Of a stretch of DNA of 64,000 bases, positions 57,186-64,000 are shown piece by piece; position 1 is the first letter of the stretch, and every line of letters begins with the position of its first letter. The notes below the pieces were generated by a model. The model saw nothing but the letters and a program-made list of their open reading frames with translations. It did not search any database and was not told where the DNA came from. The position numbers and the translations under genes are program-made. The stretch comes from Megasphaera hutchinsoni (GTDB lineage: Bacteria; Bacillota; Negativicutes; Veillonellales; Megasphaeraceae): the NCBI RefSeq assembly GCF_001553405.1, contig NZ_KQ960953.1, forward strand, positions 1 to 64,000, in the 5' to 3' direction.

Positions 57186-57885
57186 GCTTAAGAAAGCGAT
57201 GCAAGCTATAGGCATTTCACTTACGGAGAAACAAATCACACAATATACATTGTTTTTTGAGGCGTTGGTAGAAACGAATAAAGTGATGAATTTAACTGCT
57301 TTGACATCGTCTATGGATGTGGCATGGAAGCATATTGCAGATAGTTTATCTTGTTATGATGAACGGTATTTTTTAGGTCACAAAAAAGTGTTAGATCTTG
57401 GTAGTGGCGCGGGGTTTCCTGGAGTGCCTTTGTTTATATATAATCCTGATTTGGAGATTACTTTTTTTGATTCTTTGCAAAAAAGGCTGTATTTTATCGA
57501 ATCGGTCATTCAGCGGTTGAGTGAACAGCAATTAACGTATTTGCATGGACGAGCAGAAGATATGGCCCATCAGGAAGGGTATCGTGAAGCGTTTGATATA
57601 GTTACTAGTCGGGCTGTGGCACGGTTGCCTATATTGGCAGAATGGTGTTTACCTTATGTAAAAAAGGGTGGCTATATGATAGCACTTAAAGGTGCTCAAT
57701 ATGAAGCAGAAATCAAAGAAGCACAAAAGGCGATTGAGATTTTAGGTGGAATGATTGAGGAGGTACGCCCTGTGCAATTGGGCCAGTTTGCTGATAAGCG
57801 TGCTATTATTTATATTCGCAAAATAGCATCAGCACCAAAAAAATATCCTCGTAAGCCTAAGGTAGCAGCAAAGAATCCATTGTAA
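57172..57885 (+). CDS. rsmG: 16S rRNA (guanine527-N7)-methyltransferase RsmG
   Basis: A 237-aa SAM-dependent enzyme with VLDLGSGAGFPGVPL (motif I) and FDIVTSRAVARLPILAEW. The start ATG at 57172 has GGGAGAG upstream, within mnmG. The C-terminus is basic (KKYPRKPKVAAKNPL). Confidence 0.95.
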   Translation: MFQNELKKAMQAIGISLTEKQITQYTLFFEALVETNKVMNLTALTSSMDVAWKHIADSLSCYDERYFLGHKKVLDLGSGAGFPGVPLFIYNPDLEITFFDSLQKRLYFIESVIQRLSEQQLTYLHGRAEDMAHQEGYREAFDIVTSRAVARLPILAEWCLPYVKKGGYMIALKGAQYEAEIKEAQKAIEILGGMIEEVRPVQLGQFADKRAIIYIRKIASAPKKYPRKPKVAAKNPL

Positions 57886-57937
57886 GGTAGGGATACATGT
57901 ATAGTTATATACGATTTATTTTCGCAGAAGGAGTAGT

Positions 57938-58804
57938 ATGAATATCATAAAAGAAACTCGATTAGGAGTAAAAACATATGGCAAAGCAATTTACCCAACT
58001 AAGGATGCTATATTGGTGTTAAGTTTTGGAACGACCTATGAACATACTAAAAAAGTAACGATTGATTCTATTGTGCAAGATATTCAGCATCGATATGCTG
58101 ATACAAAAGTGGTACTTGCGTTTTCTTCACGAATTATTGTTAAGCGGTTAAGACAAAAAGGAATTGATATTCTTTCTCCTGAAGAAGCGTTAGACCAATT
58201 ACAAGCGGAAGGTTATACGCGAGTGGTGATGGTGTCGTTAGATATTATTCCCGGTATTGAATATACTTATAAAATGGCTTTATTAGAAGCATATAAGCAG
58301 GCGTTTACACAGATTACTTTAAGTACTCCGTTGTTATATTGGATGGGACAGTCAGCATGTCGTGATGACGTAAAATTATTTATTGAAGCATTGGGAAGTC
58401 AATTTTTATCGTATTCGGATAAAACAGCCATTTTACTTATGGCACATGGTACGAATCACCCTGCTAATGCCTATTATGCGGTGATACAGGCGAAATTAGA
58501 TGAATTAACAAATCGACCTGTATTTATTTATTCCATAGAAGGATGGCCGGAGTTGCAAGATATTATCCCGAAATTAGTAAAACTGAAAATTACCGATATA
58601 GCTTTAATGCCGATGATGTTGGTTGCGGGCGATCATGCACATAATGATATGGCTGGTGAGAATGAAGGGTCGCATTTACACTTATTAAAAGCAGCAGGAT
58701 TTACGGTTCATACATATATGCATGGCTTAGGAGAAAATGCAGCGATTCGTAAATTGTTTGTAGAGCATACGGTAGAAGCGGTAAAAGATGGGGGAGAGAT
58801 ATAA
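57938..58804 (+). CDS. cbiK: Anaerobic sirohydrochlorin cobaltochelatase CbiK
   Basis: A 288-aa class II chelatase that inserts Co2+ (possibly also Fe or Ni) into sirohydrochlorin. Metal-binding histidines are visible: H170 in LLMAHGTNH and H233/H235 in VAGDHAHNDMAG. No signal peptide, so cytosolic. Cobalamin or siroheme genes are not adjacent; it stands alone between rsmG and proS. The ATG at 57938 follows AGAAGGAG. Confidence 0.88.
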   Translation: MNIIKETRLGVKTYGKAIYPTKDAILVLSFGTTYEHTKKVTIDSIVQDIQHRYADTKVVLAFSSRIIVKRLRQKGIDILSPEEALDQLQAEGYTRVVMVSLDIIPGIEYTYKMALLEAYKQAFTQITLSTPLLYWMGQSACRDDVKLFIEALGSQFLSYSDKTAILLMAHGTNHPANAYYAVIQAKLDELTNRPVFIYSIEGWPELQDIIPKLVKLKITDIALMPMMLVAGDHAHNDMAGENEGSHLHLLKAAGFTVHTYMHGLGENAAIRKLFVEHTVEAVKDGGEI

Positions 58805-58882
58805 AACCATAGTTAAAATATTTTCTTGGGTAGTAATTGACGTATTATAGGTTGTCGTTATAAAATGACAAGAGATTATATT

Positions 58883-58917
58883 AACTGCGGTGTTGGTGGA
58901 CAAGACCGCAGTTTTCT
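58883..58917 (+). terminator. Probable terminator between cbiK and proS
   Basis: AACTGCGGT/ACCGCAGTT stem (58883-58891 / 58905-58913) followed by a short T-rich stretch. Confidence 0.5.
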
Positions 58918-58961
58918 ATGTGTTTATTATTGGTAATCCCGATATTCAAGGAGGTTTTTGT

Positions 58962-60689
58962 ATGTTAGCATCAAAATTATATTGTCCTACATTACGAAAT
59001 GATCCGGTAGAAGCGGATATAGTTAGTCATAAATATATGTTAAAGGCTGGCATGATTCGTAAAAATGCATCGGGTTTTTATTCTTTTTTACCTCTTGCAC
59101 GGCGTTCTATTTTAAAAATAGAACAAATTATACGTGAGGAAATGAATAAAACGGGAGCGCAGGAAATTATGATGCCGATTGTCCAACCCGCAGAAATTTG
59201 GCAAGAATCTGGTCGCTGGGATGTATATGGTAAAGAAATGTTTAAATTAGTGGATCGCCACGGAAAAGAACATTGTTTAGCACCGACACATGAAGAATTG
59301 ATTACGACATTGGTACGTAATGAATTACGGTCATATAAACAATTGCCTATTAACTTATATCAAATTCAAAATAAATATCGGGATGAAATTCGGCCGCGGT
59401 TTGGCTTGATGAGAAGTCGTGAATTTGTGATGAAGGATGCTTATTCTTTTGATATGGATGAAGAAGGATTAGCACTTACTTATCAAGATATGTATAATGC
59501 GTATAGCCGTATTTTTACTCGTTGCGGATTGCAATATAGTATTGTTTTGGCTGATTCTGGACAAATCGGCGGAAAATATAGCCATGAATTTATGGCATTA
59601 GCTCAATCAGGGGAAGCAGAAGTGGTGTCTTGTACGCACTGTGAGTATGCTGCCGATATTGAACAGGCAGAACCAAAGACTTTAACTATGGACGTAGAAC
59701 CAATGGTAGAACTTAGTAAATTTGCGACGCCGCATTGCTCAACGATTGAAGAGTTAGTTAAGGTTGCAGCTGTTCCTATTGAAAAAACAATTAAAGCTGT
59801 CGCCTTTGATATAGACGGAGTATTGGCTTTGTGTATGGTCCGGGGCGATCATGATGTAAATGATGTGGCGGTACAGCGTATTGTGGGGGGCAATGATGTT
59901 ACGACAGCAAGTGCCGAATTACTTAAGCAACATGGATTAGTGCCAGGATATATGAGTCCTATTGGAGCTAATAAAACAGATGAGTCTTTTGTCATATTGG
60001 TAGATCCTACCGTAATGCAAATATATAATGGGGTGGCTGGAGCGAATGAAGAAGGCTATCACTATCGTTATGTCACTCCGCAACGAGATTTTACGGACGT
60101 TCGCGTTGAAACGATTCGTTTTATGACGGAACAGGATCAATGTCCGCTTTGTAATGCACCCATTCAACGGGCTCATGGTATTGAAGTAGGACAAGTATTT
60201 CAGTTAGGAACAAAATATTCCGAAGCGTTACAAGCTACTTTTTTAGATAAAACCGGCAAGGCCAAACCATTTGTGATGGGGTGTTATGGCATTGGGGTAA
60301 CGCGTACATTGGCAGCATCTATTGAACAGTATCATGATGAAAATGGAATTATTTGGCCAGTTGCTATTGCACCTTATGAAGGTGTAATATTACCTTTAAA
60401 TATGAAAGATGAATCGATGGTAACGATTGCTCAAAATCTTTATGCACAATTAATGGTAGATAACGATGAATTTGTGTTAGATGATCGCAATGAAAGAGCT
60501 GGTGTTAAGTTTAAGGATGCCGATCTTATAGGTTATCCTATACAAGTAATAGTAGGTAAAGATGCGGTACAACAGGGAAATATAGAAATTAAAATTCGGC
60601 GAACTGGTGAAAAATATGTTGTACCTATTAATGAGGCAGCTAGTCAGGTTCAGAATAAGTTAAAAGAATTACGTCAATTGCACCAATAA
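58962..60689 (+). CDS. proS: Prolyl-tRNA synthetase (bacterial type)
   Basis: A 575-aa class II synthetase. Motif 1 region KNASGFYSFLPLARRSI and motif 2 YQIQNKYRDEIRPRFGLMRSREFVMKDAYSFD are present, followed by the inserted editing domain (about 225-400), motif 3 VMGCYGIGVTRTLAA, and the anticodon-binding domain. The ATG at 58962 follows AAGGAGG; the upstream TTG-start reading is rejected. Confidence 0.96.
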   Translation: MLASKLYCPTLRNDPVEADIVSHKYMLKAGMIRKNASGFYSFLPLARRSILKIEQIIREEMNKTGAQEIMMPIVQPAEIWQESGRWDVYGKEMFKLVDRHGKEHCLAPTHEELITTLVRNELRSYKQLPINLYQIQNKYRDEIRPRFGLMRSREFVMKDAYSFDMDEEGLALTYQDMYNAYSRIFTRCGLQYSIVLADSGQIGGKYSHEFMALAQSGEAEVVSCTHCEYAADIEQAEPKTLTMDVEPMVELSKFATPHCSTIEELVKVAAVPIEKTIKAVAFDIDGVLALCMVRGDHDVNDVAVQRIVGGNDVTTASAELLKQHGLVPGYMSPIGANKTDESFVILVDPTVMQIYNGVAGANEEGYHYRYVTPQRDFTDVRVETIRFMTEQDQCPLCNAPIQRAHGIEVGQVFQLGTKYSEALQATFLDKTGKAKPFVMGCYGIGVTRTLAASIEQYHDENGIIWPVAIAPYEGVILPLNMKDESMVTIAQNLYAQLMVDNDEFVLDDRNERAGVKFKDADLIGYPIQVIVGKDAVQQGNIEIKIRRTGEKYVVPINEAASQVQNKLKELRQLHQ

Positions 60690-60720
60690 TAGGGAAACAT
60701 AACAGGGAGGCATAGAACCC

Positions 60721-60759
60721 AAAGAGGTCATCAAGAAAATGGGGATGACCTCTTTTTTT
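60721..60759 (+). terminator. Terminator of proS
   Basis: A 12-bp stem AAAGAGGTCATC/GATGACCTCTTT (60721-60732 / 60744-60755) with T run. Confidence 0.9.
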
Positions 60760-60924
60760 GACGGCAAGTAATCTTATGACCGCAGTACTTAGATAGTGAT
60801 AGTATATTTTTAGTATTAGCGATGAGAGCAAAAGAGATGCTACGTGAAGTAAATCACTATTGATATGGTGGTAGTAAATATGCTATTATACAAATAAGGC
60901 AAAAGATAGCATCACATAAGTGAG

Positions 60925-61094
60925 TTATACTTTAAAAAAGATATGCTATGATACGGCAATGAATTTTATATAGATATGTTTTACTGCTTGGATCATAAGG
61001 ACTGAGACAGGAAGTTATCCACGGTAGGGGAGTCTTATTTGAGGAACCTGGTGTCGTTGACCTTTTTGGCTTGGGCTAAAAAGGTTTTTCTTTT
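60925..61094 (+). ncRNA. Structured leader or small RNA upstream of panC
   Basis: An extended -10 (TGCTATGAT, 60944-60952) with a weak TTATAC -35 predicts a start near 60959. The roughly 135-nt RNA ends in an 11-bp terminator ACCTTTTTGGC/GCTAAAAAGGT (61060-61070 / 61075-61085) plus T-rich tail, just before the panC ribosome site. The terminator's left arm can alternatively pair with AAGG at 60997-61000 within a GACAGG...CCTGGTGTC fold, as in attenuators. The 60760-60920 stretch before it shows no gene. Confidence 0.5.
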
Positions 61095-61120
61095 GCCAAA
61101 ATATCATAAAGGGGTGTATT

Positions 61121-61969
61121 ATGCAATTATTTAGTACGGTTCAAGAGATGCACGAATATAGTAGAAAACAACGGGCATTAGGAAAGTCGATTGGCTTAGT
61201 TCCAACGATGGGATGTTTACATGAGGGACATTTGACTTTAATGAAAGAAGCGAAAAAAAATTGTGATGTGGTTATTGCATCAGTATTTGTTAATCCTATA
61301 CAATTTGGGCCTAATGAAGATTATGATGCTTATCCGCGTCAAATTGAGCGTGACGCATCAGCCTTGGAACAAGTTGGAGTGGACGCTTTGTTTTGTCCAT
61401 CGGTCAAGGAAATGTATCCTAAAGGATACCATACATATATTGAAGTAGAAAACGAGTTCACAAATAAATTGTGCGGTGCAAAGAGACCCGGCCATTTTCG
61501 TGGGGTTGCAACTGTGGTGACAAAGCTGATGAATATTACCGCAGCTGAACATGCTTTTTTTGGACAAAAAGATGCACAACAAGTGGTTGTATTATCGCGT
61601 GTTGTGGCTGATTTAAATTTGCCAATTCAGATTCATATGGTACCTATTGTACGTGAACCTAGTGGTTTAGCTTATAGTTCTCGCAATACCTATTTATCGA
61701 GTATAGAAAAAAAGCAAGCACTGATTCTTTCTCAAAGTTTACAAAAAGCTAAAACAGCATATTTAGCTGGGGAACGGAATAGAGGATGTTTGATAAAAGT
61801 AGTAACAGAAACATTGGCACAAGAAAAAATGGCTGTTGTTGATTATGTTCAAGTATATACGTTTCCTGAGTTGGAAGAATTTTCTTCTTATACGGGAAAA
61901 ATTATTATTGCTATTGCTGTGTATATTGGTAAAACTAGATTGATCGATAATATTATATTGGGGGAATAA
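61121..61969 (+). CDS. panC: Pantothenate synthetase
   Basis: A 282-aa ATP-dependent ligase joining pantoate and beta-alanine. It has the HIGH-like PTMGCLHEGHLTLM, VNPIQFGPNEDYDAYPR, GHFRGVATVV, FGQKDAQQ, and REPSGLAYSSRN motifs. The ATG at 61121 follows AAAGGGG. It is 3 nt from panD, forming a pantothenate operon lacking panB here. Confidence 0.96.
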   Translation: MQLFSTVQEMHEYSRKQRALGKSIGLVPTMGCLHEGHLTLMKEAKKNCDVVIASVFVNPIQFGPNEDYDAYPRQIERDASALEQVGVDALFCPSVKEMYPKGYHTYIEVENEFTNKLCGAKRPGHFRGVATVVTKLMNITAAEHAFFGQKDAQQVVVLSRVVADLNLPIQIHMVPIVREPSGLAYSSRNTYLSSIEKKQALILSQSLQKAKTAYLAGERNRGCLIKVVTETLAQEKMAVVDYVQVYTFPELEEFSSYTGKIIIAIAVYIGKTRLIDNIILGE

Positions 61970-61972
61970 AAG

Positions 61973-62356
61973 ATGTATTTGCATATGTTAAAGTCGAAAA
62001 TTCATTGTGCTACGGTTACAGAAGCTAATTTACAATATGTGGGAAGTATTACTATCGATGAAGCCTTAATGGAAGCAGCACATATTTTGCCTAATGAACG
62101 GGTACAGATTACTAATAATAATAATGGTGCTCGGTTAGAAACGTATGTTATTCCAGGAAAACGAAATTCTGGAGTTATTTGTTTAAATGGTGCGGCGGCA
62201 CGTTGTGTTCAAGTAAATGATGTTGTTATCATTATGGGGTATGCATGGATGGATGAAACCGAAGCGAAACAGCATAAACCAACAGTGTTGTTATTAAATA
62301 AGGATAATACTATTCGGGAGGATAGTTATGTAGAGTCCCATGGGCATATAGAATAA
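61973..62356 (+). CDS. panD: Aspartate 1-decarboxylase precursor
   Basis: A 127-aa pyruvoyl enzyme making beta-alanine from aspartate. The self-cleavage site is G24-S25 in YVGSITID; the start [16 protein letters not shown] and [12 protein letters not shown] are conserved. Supplies the panC substrate. The following terminator contains a parS site. Confidence 0.96.
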   Translation: MYLHMLKSKIHCATVTEANLQYVGSITIDEALMEAAHILPNERVQITNNNNGARLETYVIPGKRNSGVICLNGAAARCVQVNDVVIIMGYAWMDETEAKQHKPTVLLLNKDNTIREDSYVESHGHIE

Positions 62357-62372
62357 TTAAAGAATATATGTT

Positions 62373-62415
62373 AAGAAGACTAATGTTTCACGTGAAACAT
62401 TAGTCTTCTTTTTTT
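62373..62415 (+). terminator. panD terminator containing a parS site
   Basis: A 38-nt perfect palindrome (62373-62410) followed by T residues. Its core 62384-62399 is TGTTTCACGTGAAACA, identical to the consensus Spo0J/ParB-binding parS sequence. Confidence 0.85.
62384..62399. other. parS: parS site 1
   Basis: TGTTTCACGTGAAACA, an exact match to the consensus chromosomal parS. It lies about 11 kb from oriC, where parS sites cluster. ParB spreading from it would load SMC and segregate the origin. Confidence 0.92.
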
Positions 62416-62431
62416 GAGGAAGGCTATATAA

Positions 62432-62467
62432 AATGCCACCTTGTTTCACGTGAAACAAGGTGGCATT
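62432..62467 (-). terminator. 36-bp palindrome (copper ATPase terminator) containing parS
   Basis: A perfect 36-bp palindrome centred on the second parS. On the minus strand it is followed by TTTTATAT, so it likely ends the copper ATPase transcript. Confidence 0.75.
62442..62457. other. parS: parS site 2
   Basis: A second exact TGTTTCACGTGAAACA, 58 bp centre-to-centre from site 1. Confidence 0.92.
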
Positions 62468-62506
62468 GTGATAGATGAATCAAGAAGATGGCACTAGATA
62501 AGGAGT

Positions 62507-64000
62507 TTATAATTTATGCTCTGTATTAAAATGGCGAAGGCGCAAGGCATTCAATACGACACAAATACTACTGCAACTCATAGCAGCAGCGGCAATCATT
62601 GGATTTAATTTTATTCCACATAATGGATATAATAGGCCAGCAGCTAAAGGAATCCCAATGATGTTATAAATAAATGCCCAAAATAAATTTTCCTTTATAT
62701 TGCGTAAAACGCATTTGCTTAAACGAATAACGTTGACGGCATCATTTAAGTCATTTTTTATCAAGATGGCATCGGCACTGTCCATGGCAATATCTGTGCC
62801 GGCACTAAGGGCTATTCCGAGATCGGCTCTAGCTAGTGCTGGGGCGTCATTAATTCCATCTCCTATCATTGCTACTACATGTCCTTCCGATTGTAATTTA
62901 GCAATGTGTGTTTCTTTATCTTGCGGGAGTACTTCGGCTATGACACGGGGGATTTTTAATTGTTTTTTTAGGGCATTTGCTGTTCGTTGATTATCACCTG
63001 TAAGCATAATTATTGATAATCCAAGCTTTTTTAATGCATTGATAGCTGATTCACTAGTTTGTTTAGGGGGATCGGCAACTGCAATGATACCGAGTATTTG
63101 TGTGGCGGAGGCAAAGATCAAAGGCGTTTTTCCTTCGTCCGATAATTGATGTATTTTTGGTAATATAGATGTTAAATCAAGGTGTTTTTCTTGTAGTAAT
63201 GTTGTATTGCCAGCGTAATATATTCTGTCTTGAATGGTGGCTTCTATTCCCTTACCAAAAATCGCTTTCATCGTATCTACAGTTGTAGGTGTGATCTTAT
63301 GGTGTTTGCCATAAGATCTGATGGCTTCGCCTAAAGGATGTTCACTGCCTATTTCCATTCCTACGGCCAAGGATAATAGTCGGTTTTGGTCTAGTGAGTA
63401 AGGGAGAATATCTGTTATAGTTGGAGTACCGGTTGTGATAGTTCCTGTTTTATCTAAGACGATAGTATCAACGTGATGGGCAATTTCTAAAGCTTCGCCT
63501 GATTTTATTAGTATTCCCGACTCTGCTCCTTTGCCCATACCTACCATAATCGCAACAGGTGTGGCTAAGCCTAAGGCACAAGGGCAAGAAATGACAAGAA
63601 TGGAAATGCCTATTGAAAAAGAAAATTCTATGGTCGCATCCATTATAAAATACCAAGCAGCGGTAGCTATAAGGGCGATACCGATGACGATAGGAACAAA
63701 ATAAAAGGCGATGGTATCGGCTATTTTGGCAATAGGCGCTTTACTGGTAGTTGCTGCATCCATTAATTGAATAATTTGTTGTAATGTGGTATCAGTACCG
63801 ACTCGTTGAGCTGTTACATGGATAGTGCCGGTTTTGTTTAACGTAGCTGATGTGACCGTATCTCCTACTTGCTTTTCGACAGGCATACTTTCTCCTGTTA
63901 GTGCTGATTCGTCTATTGTTGTGATTCCTTGTTGAATAATTCCATCTGCGGGAATTCGTTCACCTGGTTTTATTTGCAAGAGATCGCCTACCTGCAATTT
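62507..64000 (-). CDS. Copper-translocating P1B-type ATPase (5' end beyond window)
   Basis: The last 498 residues of a heavy-metal P-type ATPase; the N-terminus and any metal-binding domains lie outside the right edge. Visible in order: actuator TGES, the metal-site CPC in SCPCALGLATP (a Cu+ signature), the phosphorylation site DKTGT, SEHPLGEAI (HP locus), GDGINDAPAL, and final-helix residues NPMIAAAAMSCSSICVVLNALRL, the Cu+-type M-x2-S(S) pattern. The apparent start near 63997 is only an internal leucine codon. Likely exports copper. Confidence 0.9.
   Translation of the reverse strand, partial: KLQVGDLLQIKPGERIPADGIIQQGITTIDESALTGESMPVEKQVGDTVTSATLNKTGTIHVTAQRVGTDTTLQQIIQLMDAATTSKAPIAKIADTIAFYFVPIVIGIALIATAAWYFIMDATIEFSFSIGISILVISCPCALGLATPVAIMVGMGKGAESGILIKSGEALEIAHHVDTIVLDKTGTITTGTPTITDILPYSLDQNRLLSLAVGMEIGSEHPLGEAIRSYGKHHKITPTTVDTMKAIFGKGIEATIQDRIYYAGNTTLLQEKHLDLTSILPKIHQLSDEGKTPLIFASATQILGIIAVADPPKQTSESAINALKKLGLSIIMLTGDNQRTANALKKQLKIPRVIAEVLPQDKETHIAKLQSEGHVVAMIGDGINDAPALARADLGIALSAGTDIAMDSADAILIKNDLNDAVNVIRLSKCVLRNIKENLFWAFIYNIIGIPLAAGLLYPLCGIKLNPMIAAAAMSCSSICVVLNALRLRHFNTEHKL

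Noticed and set aside
58870-58920. T-box riboswitch before proS (GGTGGACAAGACCGC resembles a T-box core)
   Set aside because: The core is interrupted by extra bases and only about 80 nt separate it from the cbiK stop, too little for Stem I with a specifier loop. A plain terminator explains the hairpin.

Overview
The window is about 64 kb of low-GC DNA spanning a chromosomal replication origin. The right half has the classic Firmicutes origin order: gyrB-remB-dciA-like-recF-yaaA-dnaN-dnaA reading left, and rpmH-rnpA-yidD-yidC-jag-mnmE-mnmG-rsmG reading right. DnaA-box clusters flank dnaA on both sides, and two parS sites lie about 11 kb to the right. Anaerobic genes (HydF, cysteine desulfidase, CbiK, many Fe-S proteins), a BofA/RemB background without sporulation genes, and an RseC-type protein with an HlyD-type lipoprotein adaptor suggest a strict anaerobe of the Firmicutes, plausibly Negativicutes/Veillonellaceae. 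That placement is inference.

Layout, left to right. 0-6 kb, minus strand: the rpmG-secE-nusG-rplK-rplA and rplJ-rplL translation/transcription block, with an L10-leader attenuator, followed by a nitroreductase and a dicarboxylate/amino-acid symporter; rpoBC does not follow rplL. 6-10 kb: tRNA-Thr, an RseC-like protein, and a bioY-bioD-bioA operon with a BirA-like operator. 10-13 kb: a YheO/DauR-like regulator with cysteine desulfidase and a lactate/malate dehydrogenase family enzyme.

13.0-25.6 kb holds the most unusual object: a tightly packed 12-gene minus-strand operon. In transcription order it is TM1266-type regulator, NifH-like, two nitrogenase-component-1-like proteins, hypF, hypC, hypD, hypE, a second NifH-like, two more component-1-like proteins, and hydF. 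It joins the [NiFe]-hydrogenase Fe(CN)2CO assembly proteins (without HypA/HypB) to the [FeFe]-hydrogenase scaffold HydF and two nitrogenase-like reductase modules. No hydrogenase, HydE, HydG or nitrogen-fixation gene is in the window. The operon leader carries a terminator/antiterminator pair typical of a riboswitch or attenuator. I propose an alternative organometallic cofactor (possibly H-cluster) assembly system.

25.8-35 kb: a second dicarboxylate symporter; an operon of adaptor lipoprotein, IclR regulator, 3-methyladenine glycosylase, DUF2156 protein (apparently with an AUU/AUA start) and an Eis-like acetyltransferase; then dnaX-ybaB-recR-bofA preceded by the SRP RNA. 35-44 kb: dapF; aconitase divergent from citrate synthase plus isocitrate dehydrogenase (an oxidative TCA arm to 2-oxoglutarate); a methyltransferase; Dps; a CNNM/CBS membrane protein. 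44-64 kb: origin genes, then cbiK, proS, panC-panD with a structured leader, the parS pair, and the truncated end of a copper P-type ATPase. Most genes point away from oriC, co-oriented with replication.
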